The notes under the pieces are model-generated. The model saw only the letters and a list, made by a program, of their open reading frames with translations. It searched no databases and was not told the DNA's origin. Shown here in pieces: positions 8,402 through 17,504 of a stretch of DNA of 64,000 bases. The stretch comes from JAEMQF01 sp031419715. Lineage in GTDB: Bacteria > Pseudomonadota > Gammaproteobacteria > Burkholderiales > Burkholderiaceae_C. Each line of letters starts with the position of its first letter. Position 1 is the stretch's first letter. The stretch covers positions 8,246 to 72,245 of the forward strand of contig JANOLJ010000336.1 in assembly GCA_031419715.1 (NCBI GenBank). The letters are read 5' to 3'. The position numbers and the translations under genes were made by a program.

Positions 8402-9868
8402 TCAACGGCGCTGCGCCGCCGCGTGCGACGTGTGTTCGATGCTGTGGCCGTGGTGGCGCAGCACCTGCGGCGCCACCGAACCCAGCCCCATGAAGATGGC
8501 GGCAGCGAACAGCCCGAGCAGGTTGGCCGGTATCGGCACGGCCTCGCCGAGCTGGGTCGCGCCGAGCCAGGTACCGACACCGAAGACGACGGAAGCGAGC
8601 GCACCCTGCGTCGTCGCGCGTTTCCAGTAGGCGCCCGCCAACAGTGGGACGAACGCGCCGACGAGTGTCACGTTGTAGGCGTTTTGCACCATCTCATACA
8701 TCGTGCTCTTGCTGTTCAGGGCAAACAGCAAGGCGCCGCAGGTGAAGGTGACGAGCACGATGCGCAGTGTCAGCAAGAACTGCCGGTCGCCCATTTGCGG
8801 CACGAAGGGGCGCAACACGTTTTCAGTGAACAGGGCCGTGGGCGCGAGCAAGGCGCCGCTGGCGGTGGACAGAATCGCCGACAACAGCGCACCGAAGAAC
8901 ATGATCTGCACCCACAACGGCATCCTGCCGAGCACCAGATCGGGCAGGATGCGCTGGATCTGGCGCGGATCGTCAGAGGCGAACAGTTCCTTCAGCGACG
9001 GCTCGGCGACGAGCGCGGCGTAGCCGATGAAGATCGGCACGAAGGCGAAGCAAAAGTAGATCGCGGCGCCGATGAGAGTGCCACGCACCGCGGTCTTCTC
9101 GTTTTTCGCGCTGGTCATGCGCTGAAAAACGTCCTGTTGGGGAATCGAGCCGAAGGCAAAGGCAAAGAAAGCGCTGGCCAACGCCCAGTAGGCGGCGGCG
9201 TCCATGTCAGCCGGGAACATGGTGAACTTGCCTTCGGCGGCGGCCTGCTCTATTACTTTGGACGCACCGCCAGCGAGGTCGCCCACGAACACCGCCACCA
9301 GAGTCAAACCGATGAGAATGATGACGGTCTGGAACAGGTCGGTGAACGCCACCGACCACATGCCACCGAAGATCGTGTAGATGAGCACGATGCCCGCACC
9401 GAGCAAGATGGCGGTGTTGAAATCGACGGCCCCGCCCGTCAGAACGTGGATCACCAAGCCCAGCGCCGTCATCTGCGCCGACGTCCAGCCGAGGTAGCTG
9501 CCGACGATGGCCACACTGGTCAGCACTTCGATCGACTTGCCGTATCGATGTTTGTAGAAGTCGCCAATCGTCAGCAGGTTCATGCGGTAGAACAGTCGCG
9601 CGAACAACAGCGCGGCCAGCACCAGACAGACCGAGGCCCCGAACGGGTCGCCCGGGATGCCTTGCTAGCCATCCTTTGCAAACGTGGCCGACACGGCGAG
9701 CACGGTCTCGGCGCCGAACCAGGTCGCGAACACCGTTGCCACATTCATGTAAAGCGGCAGGCTGCGCCCGGCGACCAGGTAGTCCTTGGCGTTGTGGACG
9801 CGTCGCGCGGCAACCAGACCGATGGCGATGGTGAGGGCCATGTACAGAGCGACGAACGTGATCAGCAT
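8402..9868 (-). pseudogene. Sodium:solute symporter interrupted by an in-frame amber codon
   Basis: Two reading frames in the same phase together make a 488-codon SSS-family sodium/solute symporter. Codons 1-67 run from ATG 9868 (with GAGGA upstream) through AKDYLVAGRSLPLY and ATWFGAETVL. Codon 68 is TAG (9667-9665), and the frame resumes at once with QGIPGDPFGASVCL and continues to the end with normal membrane segments. Family members usually have a hydrophobic residue at this point, so a single change such as TTG to TAG explains the break. No frameshift or other damage is seen. It could be a recent null mutation, a sequencing or assembly error, or a site of amber suppression. The substrate is not predictable. 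Confidence 0.8.
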
Positions 9869-9928
9869 GGTCGCAATCCTCGGTGGGTTCTGGGTTGAGG
9901 AAGGAAAAACGCGCGAAGTGTAGCGAGT

Positions 9929-11482
9929 TCAGAAGAGCCCGCGCCCCATGATGGCCAGCACGACGAGCGCCCCGAGCACCGCGCCGGCGACGAAGTAGAG
10001 CAACCCTTGCAGCAGCCGGTTCGTGTGTTGCTGCTCGGCGAGCAATTCGGCGAACAATTGTTGGTGCTCGGCCTCGCGCGAGCGCAGCGCCTGGTGCACC
10101 AGCCTGGGCAGCTCGGGCAGGAGTTGCGCGTAGCGCGGCGCTTCGTGTTCCAGTCGTGCGAGCAGCCCGCGCCAGCCGACTTGCGCGCTCATCCAGCGCT
10201 CAAGGAACGGCTTGGCGGTGCTCCACAAATCAAGCTGCGGGTCGAGTTGCCGGCCCAGACCTTCCACATTGAGCAGGGTCTTTTGCAGCAATACCAGCTG
10301 CGGCTGGATTGCGACGTTGAATCGACGCGAGGTCTGGAACAGGCGCAACAGCACCTGACCGAGTGAAATGTCTTTCAACGGCCGGGCAAAGTGCGGCTCG
10401 CACACCGCGCGGATGGCACCTTCAAGCTCGTCAATGCGGGTGCCTGCCGGCACCCAGCCGCTTTCGACGTGCAGTTCAGCGACGCGTTTGTAGTCACGCC
10501 GGAAGAACGCGATGAAGTTGTAGGCGAGGTACTGTTTGTCGGATTCGGTGAGGGTGCCCACGATGCCGAAATCGAGCGCGATGTAGCGCCCGAATGTCGC
10601 CGGCTCGACACTGACCTGAATGTTGCCCGGGTGCATGTCGGCATGAAAGAAGCCGTCGCGAAACACCTGCGTGAAGAAGATCGTCACGCCGTCGCGCGCG
10701 AGCTTGGGAATGTCTACTCCCGCGTCGATGAGGCGCAGCTTCTGGCTGATCGGAATGCCGTTCATGCGCTGCATCACGATCACGTCGCGCGTGCACAGCT
10801 CCCACACCATCTCCGGCACGAGCACGAGGTTCAGACCCTGCATGTTGCGACGCAAGTGCGAGGCGTTGGCGGCCTCGCGCACCAGGTCGAGTTCGTCGTG
10901 CAAATAGTTGTCAAACTCGGCCACCACTTCGCGCGGCTTGAGGCGGCGCCCATCCGCCGACAACCGCTCGATCCAGAGCGCGAGCGTGCGCATCAGGGCC
11001 AAGTCGGCTTCGATGGCCTCCAGCATGCCCGGGCGCAACACCTTGACCGCGACTTCACGTCCGTCCTTGAGCGCCGCGAAGTGCACCTGGGCGATCGATG
11101 CGCTGGCCACCGCATCGACATCGAAGCGCGCGAATATGTCATCGATGCGCCGGCCGAACGCGCGCTCGACGATGGCGCGCGACACGTCGGCGGGAAACGG
11201 TGGCACCTGATCCTGAAGTTGCGCCAATTCGTCGGCGTAGTCGTCAGGCAACAAGTCGCGGCGCGTCGACAACACCTGACCGAACTTGACGAAGATTGGG
11301 CCGAGCCGCACCAAGCCTTCGCGCAAGCGCACACCCCGTGGTGCGTCCAGGCGTCGGCCGAGTGTCATCAAGCGCACCAGCAGGCGTACCCACGGCTGGC
11401 GAAAGCTGGAAAGGGCCAGCTCATCCAGCCCGTAGCGCAGCACTGTCAGAAGAATTTGAATGAGCCGCAGGACTCGCCTCAT
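9929..11482 (-). CDS. ubiB: Ubiquinone biosynthesis regulatory kinase-like protein UbiB
   Basis: A 517-residue ABC1/ADCK/UbiB atypical kinase-like protein. It carries the family KxGQ motif (KFGQ, residues 66-69), the nucleotide-binding lysine region AVKVLRP, the catalytic-loop-like FHADMHPGN and DFGIVG. The last 25 or so residues (LYFVAGAVLGALVVLAIMG) form the expected C-terminal membrane anchor. UbiB is required for ubiquinone (coenzyme Q) synthesis at the inner membrane, though its exact activity is debated. Its ATG overlaps the ubiJ stop by 4 bases, so the two are translated as a coupled pair. Confidence 0.96.
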   Translation of the reverse strand: MRRVLRLIQILLTVLRYGLDELALSSFRQPWVRLLVRLMTLGRRLDAPRGVRLREGLVRLGPIFVKFGQVLSTRRDLLPDDYADELAQLQDQVPPFPADVSRAIVERAFGRRIDDIFARFDVDAVASASIAQVHFAALKDGREVAVKVLRPGMLEAIEADLALMRTLALWIERLSADGRRLKPREVVAEFDNYLHDELDLVREAANASHLRRNMQGLNLVLVPEMVWELCTRDVIVMQRMNGIPISQKLRLIDAGVDIPKLARDGVTIFFTQVFRDGFFHADMHPGNIQVSVEPATFGRYIALDFGIVGTLTESDKQYLAYNFIAFFRRDYKRVAELHVESGWVPAGTRIDELEGAIRAVCEPHFARPLKDISLGQVLLRLFQTSRRFNVAIQPQLVLLQKTLLNVEGLGRQLDPQLDLWSTAKPFLERWMSAQVGWRGLLARLEHEAPRYAQLLPELPRLVHQALRSREAEHQQLFAELLAEQQHTNRLLQGLLYFVAGAVLGALVVLAIMGRGLF

Positions 11483-12012
11483 GGCTCGTGTTGCCCGGGG
11501 CCGCCGCGGCCCAGGCCGGCCAAAGTTCCGGCCGCGGCACGCACTGCGCCGGCAATCGCGCGCCCAAGCGCGCCGAACTGGTGCGCCAGGGCGGGCCCGA
11601 CCAGGGCTTCCAGGTCGTCTTCGATGTCCCAGCGCAGGTTGTCGAACAGCCAGTTCACATCGCTCGCCAGCGCCGCGTCGCCCGCCACGTCAATGCGCGG
11701 GCGTTCGCCTGCCAGGGCCCGCAACGCGAGTTTCGCCGGATCGGAGGCGTCAATATCGATGCGCAATGCGATCGGGTTGGGCTCAGCCCCGTCGCATTGC
11801 TCCAGCAGCCCGGCCGGGGTGATTCGCCACACGGCGGAGGGCAACGCGGGCAGCAGGCTCGGCCAACCCGCGGCCTGCACCGCAATACAACGTCCGTGAT
11901 GGCCACGCAGGCGTTGCATGGCGGTGGCTTCACTGGACAGCACATGGTTCAAGAGCAGCGTGGCGCGCTCGACCGCGGCCGTGGCGGCGAGCGTCTGAAA
12001 GGCGTGAAACAT
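11479..12012 (-). CDS. ubiJ: Ubiquinone biosynthesis accessory factor UbiJ (SCP2 domain)
   Basis: A 177-residue protein with an SCP2-like lipid-binding domain, beginning MFHAFQTLAATAAVERATLL. UbiJ scaffolds the Ubi metabolon and is thought to hold the hydrophobic ubiquinone precursors. The C-terminal part (WLFDNLRWDIEDDLEALVG) is the conserved acidic segment of the family. It sits immediately upstream of, and overlaps, ubiB. No Shine-Dalgarno sequence precedes the ATG; instead a TACAAT hexamer ends six bases upstream, suggesting a leaderless message. Confidence 0.88.
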   Translation of the reverse strand: MFHAFQTLAATAAVERATLLLNHVLSSEATAMQRLRGHHGRCIAVQAAGWPSLLPALPSAVWRITPAGLLEQCDGAEPNPIALRIDIDASDPAKLALRALAGERPRIDVAGDAALASDVNWLFDNLRWDIEDDLEALVGPALAHQFGALGRAIAGAVRAAAGTLAGLGRGGPGQHEP

Positions 12013-12018
12013 GCACGG

Positions 12019-12024
12019 ATTGTA
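12019..12024 (-). promoter_or_regulatory. Candidate -10 hexamer for ubiJ-ubiB, predicted leaderless
   Basis: TACAAT on the minus strand is followed by six bases and then the ubiJ ATG, so a start site seven bases after the hexamer would fall on the A of the ATG. No good -35 element is visible at 16-18 bases upstream. Confidence 0.4.
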
Positions 12025-12151
12025 GGGACGTGATCGCCCGCTCTCCCCCGGTTTCAAGGCCAGTTGCGGAAGGGCTTGGTACAGAATTCCGAGTCACCGG
12101 GCCGCCACATCGCGCTTCACAGTCAACTTGGGAAGAGAGTTACCGTCAACA

Positions 12152-13552
12152 ATGTTCGAACCGCGCACCCGCAAACGGAATTTCTTTCAGGCTCCGCAGT
12201 CCGTCACTTCACTCGTCGCGGCGTTTCTGGAACCGAGCATCACCGTCCTCACGTTTCTCGGCGCGATGTTGGCGTTCGACGAGCCGCTGGACCGCGCCGC
12301 CCTGACCCTGTGCCTGCTGGTGTTCGCGCTCACGTTCCCGGGGCCGAACCGGTTTCGCGACACGCCGATGGCCAGCGCCGTGGATGTGCTGAGCAGTTGG
12401 GTCATGCTTGCGGCAATCCTGTTGCTGTGCGGGTACGCGACGCGCAGCCTGCACTATTTCGAGTCGAAGATGCTGATCGCCTGGCTGACGTTCACACCCG
12501 TTCTACAGTGGCTGGCAGCGCTGGCCGGCAAGGCAGTTGTGTCGACTTTGGCTGCCAGAGCCTCAGCGCGCCGATTGGCGGTGGTGGTCGGCGCGGGCAG
12601 TTTGGGCGTCAAGGTCGCCAAAGCCCTTGGCCCGGGCCACGGCAAGGACTCGGGGGTCGATTTCGTCGGCTTTTTCGACGACCGCGCCGACAACCGCGTG
12701 CATAGCGAAGCCTTGCCGAATCGGCTCGGCGGATTGCTGGACGTGGGAGCCTTCGTTTCCGCCCAGGGTGTGCACGAGGTCTACATCACCTTGCCGCTGG
12801 GCTCGCAGCCGCGCATCGTCGAATTGCTGGAACGCGTGCAAGGTACGACCGCGTCGCTGTACTTCGTGCCCGACGTCTTCGGCATCAGCATCATCCAGGG
12901 TCGCCTTCAAGACATGAACGGCGTGCCCGTCGTAGGCATCTGCGAGACACCATTCACCGGCACGAACGAGCTGGTGAAACGTGCCAGCGACGTGTTGTTG
13001 TCCTGCCTGATCCTCGTGGTCGTTTCACCCTTGATGCTGCTGGTGGCATTGGGCGTGAAGCTCAGCTCGCCGGGGCCGGTGCTGTTTGTCCAACGCCGCA
13101 ACGGCCTGGATGGCGGCGAGATCATCGTCTACAAGTTTCGCTCGATGACGTCGCAGGACAACGGTGCCGACGTGCCGCAGGCCACGCGCGGCGATTCGCG
13201 CATCACGCCTTTCGGCGCATTCATTCGCCGGACCTCGCTCGACGAACTGCCGCAATTCTTCAATGTGCTGCAAGGCAGCATGAGCATTGTCGGCCCGAGG
13301 CCGCATGCCGTCGCCCACAATGAACTGTACCGTCAGGTGATCAAGGCCTACATGGTGCGGCACAAGGTCAAGCCGGGCATCACCGGCTGGGCACAGGTCA
13401 ATGGGCTGCGCGGCGAAACGGATACGATCGAGAAGATGCAGTCGCGCGTCGAGTACGACCTTGAATACCTTCGCAATTGGACGCTGCGGCTGGATCTGCA
13501 AATCATCGCGCGCAGCGTGCGGTTTCTGTTCTTCGACAAGCGCGCATACTGA
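12152..13552 (+). CDS. Undecaprenyl-phosphate sugar phosphotransferase (WcaJ/ExoY type)
   Basis: A 466-residue polyprenyl-phosphate hexose-1-phosphate transferase that starts exopolysaccharide repeat units on undecaprenyl phosphate. The N-terminal third has four hydrophobic segments, followed by a Rossmann-like CoA-binding-type region (VVVGAGSLGVKVAKAL, about 140-255). The C-terminal bacterial sugar transferase domain (about 270-466) begins at VKRASDVLLSC, followed by SSPGPVLFVQRRNG, YKFRSM, RRTSLDELPQF, SIVGPRPH and KPGITGWAQVNG. ATG 12152 is preferred over a TTG at 12128. It is the first gene of an exopolysaccharide cluster with the downstream barrel, galE and manC. The sugar (glucose or galactose) cannot be settled by eye. 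Confidence 0.92.
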   Translation: MFEPRTRKRNFFQAPQSVTSLVAAFLEPSITVLTFLGAMLAFDEPLDRAALTLCLLVFALTFPGPNRFRDTPMASAVDVLSSWVMLAAILLLCGYATRSLHYFESKMLIAWLTFTPVLQWLAALAGKAVVSTLAARASARRLAVVVGAGSLGVKVAKALGPGHGKDSGVDFVGFFDDRADNRVHSEALPNRLGGLLDVGAFVSAQGVHEVYITLPLGSQPRIVELLERVQGTTASLYFVPDVFGISIIQGRLQDMNGVPVVGICETPFTGTNELVKRASDVLLSCLILVVVSPLMLLVALGVKLSSPGPVLFVQRRNGLDGGEIIVYKFRSMTSQDNGADVPQATRGDSRITPFGAFIRRTSLDELPQFFNVLQGSMSIVGPRPHAVAHNELYRQVIKAYMVRHKVKPGITGWAQVNGLRGETDTIEKMQSRVEYDLEYLRNWTLRLDLQIIARSVRFLFFDKRAY

Positions 13553-13561
13553 AAGTCGGCG

Positions 13562-13597
13562 CACCGCCAGCACCGCCAGCACCGCCAGCACCGCCAG
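13562..13597. repeat. Four tandem copies of CACCGCCAG
   Basis: Four perfect 9-bp units run head to tail, followed by a degenerate fifth that merges into the CTCCGGAGAA ribosome binding site of the barrel gene. The array fills most of the 64-bp gap between the sugar transferase and the barrel gene. Unit number could vary by slippage and alter spacing or mRNA structure near the start. Confidence 0.92.
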
Positions 13598-13616
13598 CAC
13601 CTCCGGAGAATTCTTC

Positions 13617-14852
13617 ATGCAGAGATTTCCCCTGCGAAGGCCTCGCCAAGCCGTGGCAACTTTGGTCATCGCCTCGCTGCTGGGTTTCGTTTGCGAGAGC
13701 ACACGCGCCGAAGCCGATCCGTACTACTTGGGTGTGAGCCAGTCGCTGGGCCACAACTCGAACGTCTTCCGCACAGTCGCCAACGAGGTGCCCGATAAAT
13801 TCGCGGTGACCAGCCTGAACCTGGGCTTTGACCAGCCGATCGGCAGGCAACGGGTTTTCGCCAATACCTCGATCCGCGCGACGCGATACGAAGACATCCG
13901 CACCCTCGACAACACCGGTTACGGCGTGAATGCCGGACTGGACTGGTCAACGATCGGGCGCTTGTCGGGCAACCTGGGTGTGTCATCGAACCAGGCCCTC
14001 GCCAACTACGCTGCTTCGGGCGACCAGATGCAAATCACGAAGCGCAACCTGGAGACAAGCAGCCAGGCGAACCTGCGCGCCCAGCTAGGCGTGGCCTCGC
14101 TCCTGGCGCTGAACGCCGCGTTGTCGCACAGCGAAATCTCCTATACGGCGCCGGAGTACCAGACGTCGGAAGTGCGGCAGAACGTCGGGTCGATCGGCTT
14201 CACCTACAGGCCGAGCGGACTGTTGACCTTAGGCGGCTCATACCGTGCGACGCGCGGCGAGTACCCGAATGTTGTCGTCCCGAGCACTGGCAAGAAAGAG
14301 AGTTTCGATCGCAACGACGTCGACTTCACATCGATCTGGGTCGCCAGCGGCTTGAGCACGCTCAACGCGCGCCTGAGCTACGGGCGCTCCGTGTTCGAGG
14401 GACAAACCTTGCGCAATGTCAAGGGCGCCACAGGATCCCTGGGTTGGGACTGGAAGGCGACCGGCAAGCTCGCATTCAACACATTGCTCAGCCGTGACTC
14501 CGGAACCGAAACCGCCTTGTTCGCGCTGGCGAACAACCTGGGCAGCGCCGTGGGTGACAACAGCGTGCAGACGAATGCCTTCGGTTTCGGCGGAACCTAC
14601 GAGGCGAGTGCGAAGATTCGGGCGACCCTCGGCACCCGATACGCGCGGCGCGAAGTCCTCAGTGGCAGCGTCCTCGGTCGTGACAGCAGTTCCAGCGTCG
14701 CGCTGGGCGTAAGCTACGCAGCCTCACGCAGTTGGCTGCTGGGCTGCAATGCCTCGCGCGACGACAGCAAACCGTTGAACAACATGGCGACGGTCTCGAC
14801 CCGCTACAGTGCCACTCAAGCAAGCTGCAACGTTCAGTTCACGATCCGATGA
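13617..14852 (+). CDS. EpsL-like outer-membrane beta-barrel protein of an exopolysaccharide locus
   Basis: A 411-residue protein with an N-terminal signal peptide (two-Arg n-region, hydrophobic LVIASLLGF core, probable cleavage near STRAEA/DPYY). It is followed by regular alternating beta-strands rich in Tyr, Gly and Ser and ending QASCNVQFTIR, typical of an outer-membrane barrel. The opening DPYYLGVSQSLGHNSNVFR resembles the EpsL-type proteins in exopolysaccharide clusters of Betaproteobacteria, which are proposed to act in export. The start is ATG 13617 behind CGGAGAA. The stop overlaps the galE ATG (ATGA). The export role is inferred from family and context only. Confidence 0.8.
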   Translation: MQRFPLRRPRQAVATLVIASLLGFVCESTRAEADPYYLGVSQSLGHNSNVFRTVANEVPDKFAVTSLNLGFDQPIGRQRVFANTSIRATRYEDIRTLDNTGYGVNAGLDWSTIGRLSGNLGVSSNQALANYAASGDQMQITKRNLETSSQANLRAQLGVASLLALNAALSHSEISYTAPEYQTSEVRQNVGSIGFTYRPSGLLTLGGSYRATRGEYPNVVVPSTGKKESFDRNDVDFTSIWVASGLSTLNARLSYGRSVFEGQTLRNVKGATGSLGWDWKATGKLAFNTLLSRDSGTETALFALANNLGSAVGDNSVQTNAFGFGGTYEASAKIRATLGTRYARREVLSGSVLGRDSSSSVALGVSYAASRSWLLGCNASRDDSKPLNNMATVSTRYSATQASCNVQFTIR

Positions 14853-15871
14853 CCCGACCCACGATTCTTCTGACCGGTGCGGCCGGCTATATCGGCTCGC
14901 ACACTTGGTTGGCGCTGCAAGCGGCGGGCTTTGACGTCATCGGCATCGACAACTTCAGCAACAGCTCGCCCCAAGTTCTGGATCGCCTCGCTCGCATCGC
15001 GTCGTTCAAGCCTGAATTTGTGCAGGCCGACGTTTGCGATGCTGGCGCATTGGACGCCGTCTTCGAGCAGCGCGACATTGCCGCGGTGGTGCACTTCGCT
15101 GCACACAAGGCAGTCGGGGAGAGCGCGGCCAAACCTTTGGCCTACTACGCGAACAATCTCGGCAGCCTGCTCACCTTGTGCCAGACCATGCAGCGCCGCG
15201 GTTGCAAGACTTTGGTGTTCAGCTCGAGCGCCACCGTCTATGGCAAACCCGAAAAACTGCCCATCCGAGAAGACGCCGCGCTGTCATCGACCAACCCCTA
15301 CGGCGCCACGAAACTGATGGGCGAAAACATCCTGCGTGACTTGCAGCAGGCCGATCCCGCCTGGGCGATTGCGTTGTTGCGCTATTTCAATCCGGCAGGC
15401 GCCCACGAGAGTGGCCTGATCGGCGAAGACCCGCGTGACACCCCCAACAACCTGATGCCCTATGTCAGTCAGGTTGCCGCGGGCAAGCGAGCGCGCTTGC
15501 AGGTTTTCGGCGATGACTACGACACGCCTGACGGCACCGGCGTGCGCGACTACATCCACGTGCTCGACCTCGCCGAAGGTCACGTGGCCGCTTTGCGCCA
15601 TCTGCTCGACACGAAGCGTTCGATCACGGCGAATCTGGGCACGGGCCGTGGCTACAGCGTACTGGAGCTTGTTCGCGCCTTCGAGCGCGCGAGCGGGCGC
15701 ATCGTGCCCTTTGACATCGTGGCGCGTCGCCCCGGCGACATCGACGCGTGTTACGCTGATCCGTCGTTGGCTCGGCAGGTTCTGGGCTGGCAAGGGCAGC
15801 GCGATCTGGACGCGATGTGCGTCGATGCTTGGCGCTGGCAGCGCTTGAACCCCGACGGCATGGCCGGCTGA
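14849..15871 (+). CDS. galE: UDP-glucose 4-epimerase
   Basis: A 340-residue extended short-chain dehydrogenase. It has the NAD-binding GAAGYIGS motif (residues 10-17), the catalytic Ser around SSSATVYG (about 126) and the Tyr151/Lys155 pair in PYGATK. RYFNPAGAH and GTGVRDYIHVLDLAEGH are characteristic of GalE. It interconverts UDP-glucose and UDP-galactose, supplying nucleotide sugar for polysaccharide. It is translationally coupled to the upstream barrel gene by a 4-base overlap and followed 63 bp later by manC. Length is normal for the family. Confidence 0.96.
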   Translation: MTRPTILLTGAAGYIGSHTWLALQAAGFDVIGIDNFSNSSPQVLDRLARIASFKPEFVQADVCDAGALDAVFEQRDIAAVVHFAAHKAVGESAAKPLAYYANNLGSLLTLCQTMQRRGCKTLVFSSSATVYGKPEKLPIREDAALSSTNPYGATKLMGENILRDLQQADPAWAIALLRYFNPAGAHESGLIGEDPRDTPNNLMPYVSQVAAGKRARLQVFGDDYDTPDGTGVRDYIHVLDLAEGHVAALRHLLDTKRSITANLGTGRGYSVLELVRAFERASGRIVPFDIVARRPGDIDACYADPSLARQVLGWQGQRDLDAMCVDAWRWQRLNPDGMAG

Positions 15872-15934
15872 AGGTGTGCCTTGCACCAGTGGGCGCTTTG
15901 ACAAACTCGCCGGAACGGCATTCAGGAGCAACGA

Positions 15935-17404
15935 TTGGCAGGCATTGAAGTGCGCCCCGTCATCATGGCCGGCGGCAGCGGGACGCGGTTGTGGCCCTTG
16001 TCGCGCGCCCAGCATCCCAAGCAATTTCTGGTCTTGCACGGCGACCGAAGCCTGTTTCAACAAGCCGCCCGCCGCGTCGCAGGTTTGCGCGGGGCTGACC
16101 TGAATGTCGGCGCGCCCAGCATTGTGTGCAACGAAGAACATCGCTTCCTGGTACTCGATCAGTTTCGCGAACTCGATCTTCCCGCGGCCACCCTGTTGCT
16201 CGAACCGTCCGGGCGCAATACCGCACCGGCGATGACCTTGGCCGCGCTGCATGCGATTGAAGGTGGCGCGGACCCGGTACTCGCGGTCACTCCGGCGGAC
16301 CAGACGGTGATCGATGAGGCGGCCTTCGCCGTCGCATTGCAGCGCGCGGTACGCGCAGCGCACAGCGGAGCCATCGTGACGCTGGGTGTTGTTCCCGATC
16401 GCCCGGAAACCGGCTTCGGCTACATCCGCTGCGCACCAGCACCTGCGGACGCGCAGGCGGCATTGGCCGTCGAACAATTTGTTGAAAAGCCCGATCTCGC
16501 CACGGCGCAGCGCTACATCGACGCGGGGGGCTACTTCTGGAACAGCGGAATGTTCGTTGTGCGCGCCTCGGTGTGGCTGGCAGCAATCGAGACCTTCCGC
16601 GCCGACATCTTCGCCGCGACACGCGCCGCCTGGGGGGCGCGCAGCATCGATGCGAGCTTCATCCGGCCGGGTCGCGCGGAGTTCGCAACCATTCCCTCGG
16701 AGTCGGTCGATTACGCGGTGATGGAGCGTGCCACATCGATAGGTGTCGCGTCACCACGCTTTGCGGTGCAAATGGTGCCATTGCAGGCCGGATGGTCCGA
16801 CCTGGGCGCCTGGGACGCCGTATGGCAGGTCAGCGAGAAAGACGCCGCCGGGAACGCCAGCCGCGGCGACACCTTGCTCCAGGACTGTCGAGGCACGCTC
16901 GTGCATGCGACGACGCGCCTGGTCGGCACGGTCGGCCTGGACAATGTGATCGTCGTTGAAACATCGGATGCAGTGCTCGTCGCCGATCGCAGCCGCAGCC
17001 AGGACGTGAAGCACATCGTCGGCCAGTTGCAGGCGGCCAAGCGCAGCGAACATGTGCTGCCGCGCCAGGTGCACAGGCCGTGGGGCTGGTACGACAGCGT
17101 GGACGAAGGCCCGCGCTTCAAGGTCAAGCGCATCATGGTCAAGCCAGGCGCATCACTGAGTCTGCAGATGCACCATCACCGAGCCGAGCATTGGATTGTC
17201 GTCAAAGGCACGGCAGAAGTGACGGTCGGCGAACGCGTGATTTTGCTCAGCGAGAACGAAAGCACCTTCATTCCGCTGGGCCAGAAGCACCGCTTGGCCA
17301 ATCCCGGCAAGGTGCCGCTGGAGATCATCGAAGTGCAGTCGGGGAGCTATCTCGGTGAGGACGACATCGTTCGTTTTGAAGACACCTACGGTCGGGTGAT
17401 CTGA
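15935..17404 (+). CDS. manC: Mannose-1-phosphate guanylyltransferase / mannose-6-phosphate isomerase
   Basis: A 489-residue bifunctional type II enzyme. The nucleotidyltransferase domain (about 1-350) carries the signature GGSGTRLWPLSR near residue 13 and the FVEKP motif. The C-terminal cupin domain (about 370-485) carries RPWGWYDSV, KPGASLSLQMHHHRAEHW and the terminal GEDDIVRFEDTYGR, typical of the isomerase half. It makes GDP-mannose. The start is a TTG at 15935 with AGGAG seven bases upstream; the next possible start would cut into the first strand. It is the last gene of the exopolysaccharide cluster. Confidence 0.95.
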   Translation: MAGIEVRPVIMAGGSGTRLWPLSRAQHPKQFLVLHGDRSLFQQAARRVAGLRGADLNVGAPSIVCNEEHRFLVLDQFRELDLPAATLLLEPSGRNTAPAMTLAALHAIEGGADPVLAVTPADQTVIDEAAFAVALQRAVRAAHSGAIVTLGVVPDRPETGFGYIRCAPAPADAQAALAVEQFVEKPDLATAQRYIDAGGYFWNSGMFVVRASVWLAAIETFRADIFAATRAAWGARSIDASFIRPGRAEFATIPSESVDYAVMERATSIGVASPRFAVQMVPLQAGWSDLGAWDAVWQVSEKDAAGNASRGDTLLQDCRGTLVHATTRLVGTVGLDNVIVVETSDAVLVADRSRSQDVKHIVGQLQAAKRSEHVLPRQVHRPWGWYDSVDEGPRFKVKRIMVKPGASLSLQMHHHRAEHWIVVKGTAEVTVGERVILLSENESTFIPLGQKHRLANPGKVPLEIIEVQSGSYLGEDDIVRFEDTYGRVI

Positions 17405-17504
17405 ACCTCGCGGGCAGCAGAATCTACGTTGCTGGCCCCGATCGGATCGCCGCCACGGCCGAACGCTTGGGCGCGTTGAACGGGTGCCCTAGCGCCCCGC
17501 GATC

